A stretch of DNA of 64,000 nucleotides, from NCBI RefSeq assembly GCF_900602065.1, contig NZ_UWFN01000285.1:372001-436000 (forward strand). Direction: 5' to 3'. Made by a program: the position numbers and the translations under genes. Source of the stretch: Pseudomonas viridiflava. GTDB taxonomy: Bacteria; Pseudomonadota; Gammaproteobacteria; Pseudomonadales; Pseudomonadaceae. Positions 1-9,467 of this stretch are shown in pieces. The notes under the pieces are model-generated. The model saw nothing but the letters and a program-made list of their open reading frames with translations. It was not told the origin of the DNA and made no database searches. How positions within the stretch are numbered: position 1 is the stretch's first letter; each line of letters opens with the position of its first letter.

Positions 1-1486
1 ACGTGGTGATGTAACCCAGGTTGGAGTTCAGCCAGTCACGGCTCGGCGTCCCCTGCTTGCTGGTGATGATCTCAACTTGCTCACCGGTCTGCAGGCTGTA
101 GTTGAGCGGCACGATACGACCGTTGATCTTCGCGCCCCGGCAGTTATGGCCGATCTCGGTGTGTACCCGATAAGCGAAGTCCAGCGGCGTAGCGCCCTTG
201 GGCAAGTCAATCGCATGACCGTCCGGGGTGAAGACGTAGACACGATCAGGCTCGATGTCGACGCGCAGCTGTTCAGCCAGCCCGCCGATGTCGCCCAGTT
301 CTTCGTGCCACTCCAGCACCTGACGCAGCCAGGAAATTTTCTCTTCGTAATGATTGGAGCCGGATTTGACGTCGGTGCCCTTGTAGCGCCAGTGAGCGCA
401 AACGCCCAGCTCGGCTTCTTCGTGCATGGCGTGGGTGCGAATCTGCACTTCCAGCACCTTGCCTTCCGGGCCGATAACCGCGGTGTGCAACGAGCGATAG
501 CCGTTTTCCTTGGGGTTGGCGATGTAATCGTCAAACTCCTTCGGAATATGCCGCCACAAGGTGTGCACGATCCCCAGCGCGGTGTAGCAGTCGCGCATTT
601 CCGGAACCAGCACGCGCACGGCGCGAACGTCGTAGATCTGGCTGAAATCCAGACCCTTGCGCTGCATTTTGCGCCAGATCGAATAGATATGTTTGGCTCG
701 ACCACTGATATCGGCTTTGACACCGGTAGCCAGCAGTTCGTTATCCAGTTGCGACATGACATCGCTGATGAAACGTTCGCGATCAAGGCGACGCTCGTGC
801 AGCAATTTGGCGATCTGCTTGTACTGCTCAGGCTCCAGGTAGCGGAAGGACAAGTCCTCCAGCTCCCACTTGATATGGCCGATACCCAAGCGATGGGCCA
901 GCGGCGCATAGATATCGAAGACTTCCCGGGCAACACGATTGCGCTTTTCTTCGTCGGCGTTTTTCACCGCACGGATAGCGCAGGTACGTTCTGCCAGCTT
1001 GATCAAGGCGACGCGAACGTCGTCGACCATGGCCACCAGCATTTTGCGCAGGTTTTCGACCTGCACCTGAGTGCCCAGCACCAATGACTGGCGAGGGCTG
1101 AGGCTGGCACTGATCGCCGCCATGCGCAGCACGCCGTCAATCAGCCGCGCGACCGTGGCACCGAAGCGCTGCTCGACGTCAGGCAACGGAATCTTGCCTT
1201 CACGCACGCCACGATACAAAACCGCAGCGACCAGCGAATCCTGATCCAGTTTGAGGTCCGCAAGGATCTCGGCGATTTCCAGCCCGGTATGAAAACTGGA
1301 CGTGCCTTCGGCCCAGAGATTCTTCGCCGCGTTGTCCTGCTGCTCGGCTTGCCGAACAAACTCACAGGCCTCTTTAAGGGCCTGTCGATCCACTATGAGG
1401 TCGACGCTGACCACGTGATCAAGCCATGCGTCGAGATTGATACTGCCGTCTGTGTTTATCGGCTGGTGTGCTCTCACCTGTACCAT
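1..1486 (-). CDS. relA: GTP pyrophosphokinase RelA (3' end outside window)
   Basis: This is the N-terminal two thirds of the ribosome-associated (p)ppGpp synthetase that signals amino-acid starvation. The minus frame is open from an ATG at 1486, preceded by GGAAGG, to the window edge. It reads MVQVRAHQPINTDGSINLDA, then a pseudo-hydrolase region containing FDIYAPLAHRLGIGHIKWEL. The synthetase domain follows with YDVRAVRVLVPEMRDCYTALG and NPKENGYRSLHTAVIGPEGK, and the start of the TGS domain with VYVFTPDGHAIDLPKGATPL. It lies downstream of rlmD and cysM on the same strand, about 160 bases beyond rlmD, so co-transcription is likely. No frameshift was seen. The C-terminal regulatory part is outside the window. 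Confidence 0.95.
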   Translation of the reverse strand, partial: MVQVRAHQPINTDGSINLDAWLDHVVSVDLIVDRQALKEACEFVRQAEQQDNAAKNLWAEGTSSFHTGLEIAEILADLKLDQDSLVAAVLYRGVREGKIPLPDVEQRFGATVARLIDGVLRMAAISASLSPRQSLVLGTQVQVENLRKMLVAMVDDVRVALIKLAERTCAIRAVKNADEEKRNRVAREVFDIYAPLAHRLGIGHIKWELEDLSFRYLEPEQYKQIAKLLHERRLDRERFISDVMSQLDNELLATGVKADISGRAKHIYSIWRKMQRKGLDFSQIYDVRAVRVLVPEMRDCYTALGIVHTLWRHIPKEFDDYIANPKENGYRSLHTAVIGPEGKVLEVQIRTHAMHEEAELGVCAHWRYKGTDVKSGSNHYEEKISWLRQVLEWHEELGDIGGLAEQLRVDIEPDRVYVFTPDGHAIDLPKGATPLDFAYRVHTEIGHNCRGAKINGRIVPLNYSLQTGEQVEIITSKQGTPSRDWLNSNLGYITT

Positions 1487-1644
1487 GTTGCTTACCTTCC
1501 CTAAGGCGCGATGAATAGCGCCTGAAGTCGCTGACCTTCTTGAGCGAACACTCCTCGCCGGGCAAGCGAGGACTGGTGTTCGCGGGCCAGTCGGATTAAA
1601 CGAGACTCCATGTAAGCTGCGCACCCGATTCCTTGAGCCGCTGC

Positions 1645-3000
1645 TTACTTACTCGCTTCAAATAACGCCATCGCCTCGACATGCGCTGTCTGTGGAAACA
1701 TATCGAGGATGCCGGCACGTTTTAATCTGTAGCCCTGATTGACCAATTCGACCGTGTCGCGAGCCAAAGTTGCCGGGTTACATGAAACATAAAGTAACCG
1801 CCGCGCGCCTAACGCCTTGAGCTTGCGCACCACTTCCAAAGCACCATCACGCGGCGGGTCCAGAAGAACCGCGGTAAAGCCTTGCGCTGCCCAGTTCGCC
1901 TTGTCCAGCGGCTGCGACAAATCCGCCTGATAAAACTCAACGTTGTGCAGATCATTACTCATTGCGTTGCTAGTGGCACGCTCGACCATGGTCGCAACCC
2001 CTTCGACCGCTACCACCTCTTTGACCCTTTTTGCCAATGGCAGGGCAAAATTGCCCAGCCCGCAAAACAGATCCAGTACCCGCTCATCGGCCTGGGGTGC
2101 CAACCACTCCAGCGCCTGTTCGATCATCGCAGTATTGACCGCTGCGTTGACCTGAATGAAATCTCCCGGTCGGTATGCAAGCTCCAGATTCCAGGGCTCC
2201 AGTCGATAGCCCAGCGTCTGCGAAGCATCTACCGGTTGCGGATCACCTTCCCCATGCAACCATAGTTGTGCGCCATGGTTATGGCAAAACGCTTTCAACT
2301 TGTCGAGATCACTCTCCGCCAAGGGAGCCGTGTGTCGAACCAGCACCGCATTCGACGTCCCGTGGAACAATTCGACGTGCCCCAGCACCTGCGGCTTGCT
2401 GAAGCTTTTCAGCATGCCCGGCAACTGCATCATGACCGGTTGCAAGGCCTGTACCAGCACCGGGCATTCATCGATGGTCACAATGTCCTGGCTAGCAGCC
2501 GCACGGAACCCCACGTCCAGCCGTTTTGCCTTGACGTCCCAGCGTACGGCAACCCGGGCGCGCCTGCGGTAGGCAAATTCCGACCCGGTCAACGGTGCCG
2601 CCCACTGCTCTGGCTCGACTCCAGCGACCCGCTGCAATTGCTCCGCCAGCATGCGCTGTTTCAGGGCAAGCTGTTCAGTGTGGGGCACGTGCTGCACGCT
2701 GCAGCCACCGCAACGGCCGAAGTGCGCACACGGCGCCGGACGACGCATGGCGCTGCCCTGGAACACACGCTCAGTACGCGCCTCAACGATTTTGCCGTGG
2801 GCATTGAGTACCCGCGCTTCGACTTCTTCGCCTGCAAGGCTGCCCGCTACGAACCACGTCTTGCCTTCAAAAAACGCGATGCCCCGCCCGTCGTTTGCCA
2901 GGCGCTCGATCGTCAGTCGCTGTTTCTTGCCGGTCGGGATCTGGTTGGCCCGGGTGCCGCCTGCTGGCTGGAAGCGCAGGCCTCTTTCATGTTTGGCCAT
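1645..3000 (-). CDS. rlmD: 23S rRNA (uracil-1939-C5)-methyltransferase RlmD
   Basis: SAM-dependent methyltransferase of 451 residues that makes m5U1939 in 23S rRNA. Seen in order: a basic N-terminus with a TRAM-like stretch (KQRLTIERLANDGRGIAFFE), the iron-sulfur cysteine cluster (CAHFGRCGGCSVQH), the SAM-binding motif LDLFCGLGNFALPLAKR, DPPRDGA, and the catalytic cysteine in SCNPATLARD. Its ATG overlaps the cysM stop codon as TGATG, so it is translationally coupled to cysM; relA follows. The length is normal for the family. Confidence 0.96.
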   Translation of the reverse strand: MAKHERGLRFQPAGGTRANQIPTGKKQRLTIERLANDGRGIAFFEGKTWFVAGSLAGEEVEARVLNAHGKIVEARTERVFQGSAMRRPAPCAHFGRCGGCSVQHVPHTEQLALKQRMLAEQLQRVAGVEPEQWAAPLTGSEFAYRRRARVAVRWDVKAKRLDVGFRAAASQDIVTIDECPVLVQALQPVMMQLPGMLKSFSKPQVLGHVELFHGTSNAVLVRHTAPLAESDLDKLKAFCHNHGAQLWLHGEGDPQPVDASQTLGYRLEPWNLELAYRPGDFIQVNAAVNTAMIEQALEWLAPQADERVLDLFCGLGNFALPLAKRVKEVVAVEGVATMVERATSNAMSNDLHNVEFYQADLSQPLDKANWAAQGFTAVLLDPPRDGALEVVRKLKALGARRLLYVSCNPATLARDTVELVNQGYRLKRAGILDMFPQTAHVEAMALFEASK

Positions 3001-3902
3001 CAGTTGGGCGCGTCGTAAACGCCGGTCGACAAGTAACGGTCGCCACGGTCACAAATAATCGCGACCATGACCGCATTTTCGACTTCACGGGAAAGGCGCA
3101 GCATGCCCGCTACGGCACCACCCGAAGACACGCCGCAGAAGATGCCTTCTTCACGGGCCAGTCGACGCATGGTGTCTTCGGCTTCGATCTGGGCCATGTC
3201 GACAATCCGGTCAACACGGTCGGCCTGATAGATACGCGGCAGGTACTCTTCCGGCCAGCGACGAATACCGGGAATGGCTGCGCCTTCCATCGGTTGCAGA
3301 CCGACGATCTGTACATTCGGGTTCTGTTCTTTAAGGTAACGCGAGACACCCATGATGGTGCCCGTGGTGCCCATGGAACTGACGAAATGGGTGACGGTGC
3401 CGCCGGTCTGTTGCCAGATCTCCGGACCGGTGCTGGTGTAGTGCGCTTGCGGGTTATCACCGTTGGCGAACTGATCGAGCACCTTGCCCCGGCCTTCGTT
3501 CTGCATCCGCTCAGCCAGGTCCCGGGCACCTTCCATGCCCTCTTCCTTACTGACCAGAATCAGCTCGGCGCCATAAGCAGTCATGGCGGCCTTGCGCTCG
3601 GCGCTGGAATTGTCAGGCATGATCAGGATCATCTTGTAACCCTTGATCGCCGCGGCCATGGCCAGGGCAATGCCGGTGTTGCCAGAGGTCGCTTCAATCA
3701 GAGTGTCGCCAGGATGAATCTGGCCACGCAGTTCTGCTCGGGTGATCATCGACAACGCAGGACGGTCCTTGACCGAACCGGCAGGGTTATTCCCTTCCAG
3801 TTTGAGCAGAAGCGTATTGCTGGTATTACCCGCCATGCGCTGCAGGCGCACGAGCGGGGTATTGCCGACGCAATCGGCGATTGTTGGGTACTGCAGGGTC
3901 AT
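3000..3902 (-). CDS. cysM: cysteine synthase B (O-acetylserine sulfhydrylase)
   Basis: PLP enzyme that makes cysteine from O-acetylserine and sulfide or thiosulfate. The chosen ATG at 3902 gives 300 residues beginning MTLQYPTIADCVGNTPLVRL, the usual family start; the frame is open further upstream but that extension has no family character. The PLP lysine is K45 in NNPAGSVKDRP, and the phosphate- and substrate-binding loop EATSGNTG follows. The stop codon overlaps the rlmD start, making cysM the first gene of cysM-rlmD-relA. The next gene upstream, gacS, is divergent. Confidence 0.95.
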   Translation of the reverse strand: MTLQYPTIADCVGNTPLVRLQRMAGNTSNTLLLKLEGNNPAGSVKDRPALSMITRAELRGQIHPGDTLIEATSGNTGIALAMAAAIKGYKMILIMPDNSSAERKAAMTAYGAELILVSKEEGMEGARDLAERMQNEGRGKVLDQFANGDNPQAHYTSTGPEIWQQTGGTVTHFVSSMGTTGTIMGVSRYLKEQNPNVQIVGLQPMEGAAIPGIRRWPEEYLPRIYQADRVDRIVDMAQIEAEDTMRRLAREEGIFCGVSSGGAVAGMLRLSREVENAVMVAIICDRGDRYLSTGVYDAPN

Positions 3903-4160
3903 GGCGTATTCGCAATCCAGACTGCGGGGGCGCCTATCATAACGGCAAACGCTTAAAGCCCATATCACGCAAAGTGCGGGCATTATCGCCAAATGGAATA
4001 AGGCACTGCCTCACGATACAGACCACCCTCTACCGAGTAAGGGTAATATGCGCGATTGCGTTCAGTTAAATAGCTACACTTGCCCGCATCAACCTGACAT
4101 CCGCCAACCTTCAAGCCGCGTGAAGATCACCGGCCGTTCTGGCCCGCTGGAGAAACAAGT

Positions 4161-6914
4161 GTGCTGAAAAAGCTGGGTATCAAAGGCCGCGTACTGCTAC
4201 TGACCATCGTGCCAGCCATTCTGATGGCGACGCTGCTGGGGGGGTATTTCACCTGGATGCAGCTGAGCGACCTGCAGGCGCAACTGCTCCAGCGCGGCGA
4301 AATGATTGCTCAGGAGTTGGCGCCTCTCGCCGCGCCGGCACTGGATCGCAAAGACAGCACACTGCTTGAGCGGATTGCCGTGCAGACGCTGGAAGAGAAC
4401 GATGTGCGATCGGTATCGTTTCTCGGCGAGGACCGGGAACCGCTGGCCCATGCGGGGCCGAGCATGATCAACCCGCCACCCGAGGGCAGCGGCACCAAAC
4501 TCCTGCAACGCACCGGTAATGACGCGACACGCTATTTGCTGCCAGTGCTCGGTCGCCAGCGTCACCTGACCGGCGAACTGATCCCCGATGAAGCCGACCG
4601 TCTGCTGGGCTGGGTCGAAGTAGAGCTGACCCACAGCAGCACGCTCCTGCGCGGTTATCGCAGCATGTTCTTCAGCCTGCTGCTGATCCTGGCAGGCATG
4701 TGCCTGACTGCGGTGCTCGCGCTGCGCATGAGCCGCACCATCAACGAACCCATCAGCCTGATCAAACAGGCAGTTACCCAACTCAAGGACGGCAATCTGG
4801 AGGCCCGCCTGCCGCCGCTAGGCAGCCTGGAGCTGGACGAACTGGCTTCAGGCATCAACCGCATGGCGTCCACGCTGCAAAACTCCCAGGAAGAATTGCA
4901 ACACAGCGTCGAGCAGGCCACCGAAGACGTACGGCAAAACCTGGAAACCATCGAAATCCAGAACATCGAGCTGGACCTTGCGCGCAAAGAAGCCCTGGAA
5001 GCCAGCCGGATCAAATCCGAGTTTCTGGCCAACATGAGCCATGAGATTCGCACCCCGCTCAACGGCATTCTCGGCTTTACCCATCTGTTGCAGAAAAGCG
5101 AACTCACGCCCCGCCAGCACGATTACCTGAGCACCATTGAAAAGTCTGCCGACAGCCTGCTGGGCATCATCAATGAAATTCTCGACTTCTCGAAAATCGA
5201 GGCAGGCAAACTGGTCCTCGACAATGTGCCGTTCAACCTGCGCGACCTGCTGCAGGACACCCTGACCATCCTCGCCCCGGCCGCCCACGCCAAACAACTG
5301 GAGCTGGTCAGCCTGGTGTATCGCGACACGCCGCTTTCATTGCATGGCGACCCGCTGCGGCTGAAGCAGATCATGACCAACCTGGTCAGCAACGCGATCA
5401 AGTTCACCCGCGAAGGCACCATCGTCGCCCGGGCCATGGTCGAAGACGAAACCGAAGACAGTGCGCAACTGCGCATCAGCGTGCAGGACACCGGCATCGG
5501 CCTTTCCAGCCAGGACGTGCGCGCCTTGTTCCAGGCCTTCAGTCAGGCTGACAATTCCTTGTCCCGCCAGCCAGGCGGTACCGGCCTGGGCCTGGTGATT
5601 TCCAAGCGACTGATCGAACAAATGGGTGGCGAGATCGGCGTCGACAGCGAGCCCGGTGAAGGTTCGGAATTCTGGATCAGCCTGCGTCTGCCCAAAGCGC
5701 AGGACGACATCGAAGACCTGCCTGCCCTGCCACTGCAAGGGCTACGGGTTGCCGTGCTGGAACAACACGATCTGGCGCGTCAGGCGCTCGAACACCAACT
5801 GGAAGACTGCGGTTTGCAGACGCTGGTGTTCAATAATCTGGAGAACCTGCTCAACGGCGTCACCGCCGCGCATCAAACCCCGGCGGCGATAAGCCTCGCC
5901 GTCCTGGGCATCACCGCTCACGAATTGCCACCGGAACGGCTGCGCCAGCATATCTGGGACCTGGAAAACCTCGACTGCAAAGTGCTGGTGCTCTGCCCGA
6001 CCACCGAGCAGGCGCTGTTCCAGCTGGCCGTCCCGGATGTCTATACCCAGCTGCAGGCCAAACCGGCGTGTACCCGCAAACTGCGCCGCGCCTTGTGCGA
6101 ACTGGTCAGTCCTCGCGCACAGCGCAGCGATGCAGCAGAGCCACTGTCGAGCCGTCCGCCGCGTCTGCTGTGCGTGGACGACAACCCGGCCAACCTGTTG
6201 CTGGTGCAAACCCTGCTGGAAGACATGGGCGCCGATGTCACCGCAGTGGACAGCGGCTACGCGGCGCTGCACTTGGTGCAGACCGAGACGTTCGATCTGG
6301 TGCTGATGGACGTGCAAATGCCCGGCATGGATGGTCGGCAGACCACCGAAGCGATCCGCGCCTGGGAGATCGAACGCGAGAGTTCGTCGCTGCCTATCGT
6401 TGCGCTGACTGCCCACGCCATGGCCAACGAAAAACGTGCACTGCTGCAAAGCGGCATGGACGATTATCTGACCAAACCCATCAGTGAACGGCAACTGGCT
6501 CAGGTGGTGCTCAAATGGACCGGCCTGGCGTTGCGCAATCAGGCCCCGGAGCGGCCGGTCGAAAGTTACCACCGCAGCGCCGACCTGCTGGTGCTCGATC
6601 ACAACGAAGGGCTGAAACTGGCCGCTGGCAAACCTGATCTGGCCGCTGACATGCTGGCCATGCTGCTGGCCTCACTGGATGGCGACCGCGATGCAATCCG
6701 CGCGGCCCGCGAAGACAATGATCGCGAAGCCCTGCTCGAACGCGTACATCGCCTGCATGGTGCAACCCGCTACTGTGGAGTTCCGCAATTACGTGCTGCA
6801 TGTCAACGCAGCGAAACCCTGCTCAAGCAAAATGCACCACAAGTCCACGAAGCACTGGACGAACTGGAATCAGCCATCAAAGCTCTGGCCGATGAAGCAC
6901 GGGTGAGTGCCTGA
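4161..6914 (+). CDS. gacS: hybrid sensor histidine kinase GacS (BarA family)
   Basis: Membrane sensor kinase of the Gac/Rsm cascade; it phosphorylates GacA and so controls small RNAs, secondary metabolism and biofilm. The GTG start at 4161 has GGAG about 8 bases upstream. Membrane segments lie near residues 10-32 and 168-188 around a periplasmic domain. A HAMP region follows, then the kinase core with H294 in NMSHEIRTPLNGILGF, an ATPase domain (GTGLGLVISKRL), a degenerate middle receiver, a receiver with phospho-acceptor D717 (LMDVQMPGMDG), and a C-terminal Hpt domain with H866 (HRLHGATRYCGV). All three phosphorelay residues are present, so the protein should be functional. At 917 residues the length is normal. 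Confidence 0.96.
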   Translation: MLKKLGIKGRVLLLTIVPAILMATLLGGYFTWMQLSDLQAQLLQRGEMIAQELAPLAAPALDRKDSTLLERIAVQTLEENDVRSVSFLGEDREPLAHAGPSMINPPPEGSGTKLLQRTGNDATRYLLPVLGRQRHLTGELIPDEADRLLGWVEVELTHSSTLLRGYRSMFFSLLLILAGMCLTAVLALRMSRTINEPISLIKQAVTQLKDGNLEARLPPLGSLELDELASGINRMASTLQNSQEELQHSVEQATEDVRQNLETIEIQNIELDLARKEALEASRIKSEFLANMSHEIRTPLNGILGFTHLLQKSELTPRQHDYLSTIEKSADSLLGIINEILDFSKIEAGKLVLDNVPFNLRDLLQDTLTILAPAAHAKQLELVSLVYRDTPLSLHGDPLRLKQIMTNLVSNAIKFTREGTIVARAMVEDETEDSAQLRISVQDTGIGLSSQDVRALFQAFSQADNSLSRQPGGTGLGLVISKRLIEQMGGEIGVDSEPGEGSEFWISLRLPKAQDDIEDLPALPLQGLRVAVLEQHDLARQALEHQLEDCGLQTLVFNNLENLLNGVTAAHQTPAAISLAVLGITAHELPPERLRQHIWDLENLDCKVLVLCPTTEQALFQLAVPDVYTQLQAKPACTRKLRRALCELVSPRAQRSDAAEPLSSRPPRLLCVDDNPANLLLVQTLLEDMGADVTAVDSGYAALHLVQTETFDLVLMDVQMPGMDGRQTTEAIRAWEIERESSSLPIVALTAHAMANEKRALLQSGMDDYLTKPISERQLAQVVLKWTGLALRNQAPERPVESYHRSADLLVLDHNEGLKLAAGKPDLAADMLAMLLASLDGDRDAIRAAREDNDREALLERVHRLHGATRYCGVPQLRAACQRSETLLKQNAPQVHEALDELESAIKALADEARVSA

Positions 6915-6991
6915 TTCAGCCAAATACTGGTCTTGAGACCTGCAAGGTGGATCGCCACCCCGGTCACTCCTACAGGAGAACGCAAATCTGC

Positions 6992-7083
6992 TGTGGGACC
7001 GAATTCATTCGGGAAGGCGGTATTTCAGGCAGCACATAAGCTGTGGATGTACTGGCCTTTTCGCGAATGAATTCGCTCCCACG
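6992..7083. repeat. REP-type hairpin, 'gaattcattcg' class
   Basis: An imperfect inverted repeat runs from tgtgggaccgaattcattcg to cgaatgaattcgctcccacg. It lies just downstream of gacS and is interrupted on its right flank by the element at 7084-7315. A paralogous copy stands at 21560-21690. Confidence 0.75.
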
Positions 7084-7315
7084 CAGACTGTGTGAAAACG
7101 TAGCGAGCGACGGCAAGACAAGGCGCAACGAGCGGAGCGAGTAACAGCCGCAGGCTGGCCCGGAGGGTGAGCGAAGCGAATCAAAACAGGCGAAAAACGG
7201 CCGGGGTCGCGTCCGACTCTAGTGTTCTAAATGAGCATTTTTCGCCTGTTTTTAACGCAGTATTGTGCGCGTAGCACCGAAGGTGCCCAGCCTGCAGTAG
7301 TTTTCACACGGTCTG
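7084..7315. mobile_element. 232-bp MITE-like element with 16-bp terminal inverted repeats
   Basis: The left end is cagactgtgtgaaaac and the right end gttttcacacggtctg: 16 bp with one mismatch. The element is flanked by the 4-bp direct repeat CACG (7080-7083 and 7316-7319). An inner inverted pair, acaggcgaaaaa / tttttcgcctgt, sits around 7188-7247. No reading frame of useful size is present, so movement would need a transposase supplied elsewhere. The empty target is visible as a paralogue at 21560-21690, which reads straight through the insertion point. Confidence 0.72.
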
Positions 7316-7401
7316 CACGGGGATTGGGTTTACAAGCCAACATAGAATCGCCCACAAGGGATCGCGCCATTTCGCATGCCCCAAACTACAAGGAACCGTA
7401 G

Positions 7402-8391
7402 ATGCGCACTTTGATCTTCAGCAGCCAGACTTACGACCGCGACAGCTTCCTCGCCGCGCGTCTGCCTGCCAACCTGCAACTGCACTTCCAGCCTGCACGC
7501 CTGACCCTTGAAACCGTCGCTCTGGCAGACGGCCACGAGGTGGTCTGCGCATTCATCAATGACGACCTCAGCGCCCCGGTGCTGGAGCAACTGGCTGCAG
7601 GCGGCACACGCTTGATCGCCTTGCGCTCGGCCGGTTACAACCACGTTGACCTGCCAGCCGCACAGAAACTGGGGATCAGCATCGTGCGGGTGCCAGCCTA
7701 TTCACCGCATGCCGTCGCCGAACATGCCGTCGCGCTGATCCTGGCCCTCAACCGCCGCCTGCATCGCGCCTACAACCGCACCCGTGACGGCGACTTCAGC
7801 CTGCACGGCCTGACCGGCTTCGATCTGGTGGGCAAAACCGTTGGCATCGTTGGCACCGGGCAAATCGGCGCGACCTTCGCCAAAATCATGTCCGGCTTCG
7901 GTTGCCAACTGCTGGCTTACGACCCCTTCCCCAACCCACAGGTCGAGGCGCTCGGGGCTCGCTACCTGAGCCTCGAAGAACTGCTGCAACAAGCTCAGAT
8001 CATCAGTCTGCACTGCCCGCTCACACCGCAAACAAAGCACCTGATAAACGCCCAATCGTTGGCGACCATGCAACCCGGCGCCATGTTGATCAATACCGGG
8101 CGTGGTGCGCTGGTCGACACGCCTGCCTTGAGTGAGGCGTTGAAAAGCGGACAGCTGGGCTATCTGGGGCTGGATGTTTACGAAGAGGAAGCCTTGCTGT
8201 TTTTCGAAGACCGTTCCGACCACCCGCTGCAAGACGACGTGCTCGCCCGCTTGCTGACATTTCCCAATGTTATCGTGACCGCTCATCAGGCTTTTCTGAC
8301 TCACGAAGCCTTGGGTGCTATCGCGCAGACCACGCTGGACAACATTGACGCCTGGGCCAGCGGTACACCGCAAAATCTGGTGGCGAGTTAG
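7402..8391 (+). CDS. ldhA: fermentative D-lactate dehydrogenase
   Basis: NADH-dependent reduction of pyruvate to D-lactate by a D-2-hydroxyacid dehydrogenase of 329 residues. The start MRTLIFSSQTYDRDSF has AAGGA upstream. The NAD-binding loop is VGIVGTGQIGATFAKIM, and the catalytic arginine and glutamate regions follow (INTGRGALVDT, LGLDVYEEE). The catalytic histidine lies in VIVTAHQAFLTHEAL, and the FFEDRSDHPLQDDVLARL stretch is typical of LdhA rather than of other family members. It follows gacS across a repeat-filled gap and probably has its own promoter. Confidence 0.93.
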   Translation: MRTLIFSSQTYDRDSFLAARLPANLQLHFQPARLTLETVALADGHEVVCAFINDDLSAPVLEQLAAGGTRLIALRSAGYNHVDLPAAQKLGISIVRVPAYSPHAVAEHAVALILALNRRLHRAYNRTRDGDFSLHGLTGFDLVGKTVGIVGTGQIGATFAKIMSGFGCQLLAYDPFPNPQVEALGARYLSLEELLQQAQIISLHCPLTPQTKHLINAQSLATMQPGAMLINTGRGALVDTPALSEALKSGQLGYLGLDVYEEEALLFFEDRSDHPLQDDVLARLLTFPNVIVTAHQAFLTHEALGAIAQTTLDNIDAWASGTPQNLVAS

Positions 8392-8446
8392 CGGGGGGAG
8401 AAATGCCGCATGTGCGTGATAGGATGCGCGCAATTTGGAGGACCTT

Positions 8447-8884
8447 ATGGCCGAACACGATTTCCGTTACAGCATGCTCAACCCGCAACACACCCTGACC
8501 GAGTGCCGTACCCTGGCGCCCGGCCGCTATCAAGTGACCGGCAACGGCGGCTCGATCCACGACCGCGACGAGTTGCTCGTCACCATCAAGGGCAGCAAAA
8601 CCCTGCACATGCGCCTGCAGGTCGAGAAGGTACGGCACCTGATCAACCCGCCGGGTCAATGGATTGCCGTGGCCAAGGGCCCGGTGTTCGACGAGTTGGC
8701 TATCCATCAATGGAAGGTCAACTGCGACAGCTGTGGCGCAGTGCTGGACTTCGAGTTCATGGTCGACGCCAAAGCTGGCGTTGCCGCACAGAAACCGGCC
8801 GCATCAGCACGCATAGCCGAGCTGGGCTGGAAATCCGAAGGCGAGAAGCACGTGTGCAAGAAGTGCCAGGAGAAAGCTGCATGA
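8447..8884 (+). CDS. conserved hypothetical protein with a CxxC pair (zinc-ribbon-like)
   Basis: A 145-residue soluble protein of unknown function. The ATG at 8447 is set by GGAGG at 8437-8441; a TTG 12 bases upstream overlaps that site and is rejected. The sequence has no signal peptide or membrane segment. Its C-terminal half holds two CxxC pairs, CDSC and CKKC, about 60 residues apart, which could bind one zinc ion. The stop overlaps the next gene's ATG (ATGA), so the two are translationally coupled. Confidence 0.8.
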   Translation: MAEHDFRYSMLNPQHTLTECRTLAPGRYQVTGNGGSIHDRDELLVTIKGSKTLHMRLQVEKVRHLINPPGQWIAVAKGPVFDELAIHQWKVNCDSCGAVLDFEFMVDAKAGVAAQKPAASARIAELGWKSEGEKHVCKKCQEKAA

Positions 8885-9285
8885 AACGGGTTGCCCTGTC
8901 AGCTCTCGTCGGTGCTGCCTTGCTGGTCGGTTGCGCGGCAAAACCGCTGCCGATCAAGCAAGATCAAAGCTACGTGCTGGAATGGATCGGCGAACGTCCG
9001 TTGATCGACAACAGTCACCTGACCATGACGCTGGGTGCCGATGGCCGTGCTTACGGCAATGCAGGCTGCAACCACTGGTTTGCTTCGTACACCCTGCAGG
9101 ATGAAACCATCACCTTTGGCGTCGTCGGCAGCACCCGCAAAATGTGCGCCCCGGCGTTGATGGAGCAAGAGCAACGTTTCCTGCAAGCGGTTGGCAAAGT
9201 CCAGCGCTGGGACATTTCCCCCATCGACCAGTTGCGCCTGTGGCCAGCAGAAGGCAAGCCGCTGAGGTTCTGGGAAGAGGGTTGA
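8881..9285 (+). CDS. META-domain (HslJ-like) lipoprotein
   Basis: A 134-residue predicted outer-membrane lipoprotein. The signal sequence MKRVALSALVGAALLVGC ends in a lipobox with C18. The mature part has the META-domain signature: GRAYGNAGCNHWFASYTL with a conserved GxxGCN, and a second cysteine in STRKMCAPALMEQEQRFL. META proteins such as HslJ are linked to envelope stress or heat shock, but the exact role here is unknown. It overlaps the upstream gene by four bases. Confidence 0.85.
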   Translation: MKRVALSALVGAALLVGCAAKPLPIKQDQSYVLEWIGERPLIDNSHLTMTLGADGRAYGNAGCNHWFASYTLQDETITFGVVGSTRKMCAPALMEQEQRFLQAVGKVQRWDISPIDQLRLWPAEGKPLRFWEEG

Positions 9286-9320
9286 AGCAGGCGCCTCAAT
9301 CCTGAATTGAAATGATTACC

Positions 9321-9437
9321 TGTGGGAGCGGTGCTTGGTCTGGGCGGCATTCCGACGATAAGGCTGGACGCGGTTCACTTTAGATCGCGTCCAGCCTTAT
9401 CGTCGGAATGCCGCCCAGACCAAGCACCGCTCCCACA
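9321..9437. terminator. perfect 52-bp-arm hairpin between convergent genes
   Basis: The two arms, 9321-9372 and 9386-9437, are exact reverse complements over 52 bp with a 13-base loop. Each outer end carries the REP core tgtgggagcggtgcttg. It sits between the convergent META-lipoprotein and TlpA-like genes and could terminate both transcripts, although no U tract follows. Confidence 0.7.
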
Positions 9438-9467
9438 TTGAGTTCACCTATCATTAAGGGTGAGATT

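Noticed and set aside
77..1087. A 336-codon plus-strand open frame at the left edge
   Set aside because: Antisense shadow of relA, whose minus frame gives clear RelA motifs.
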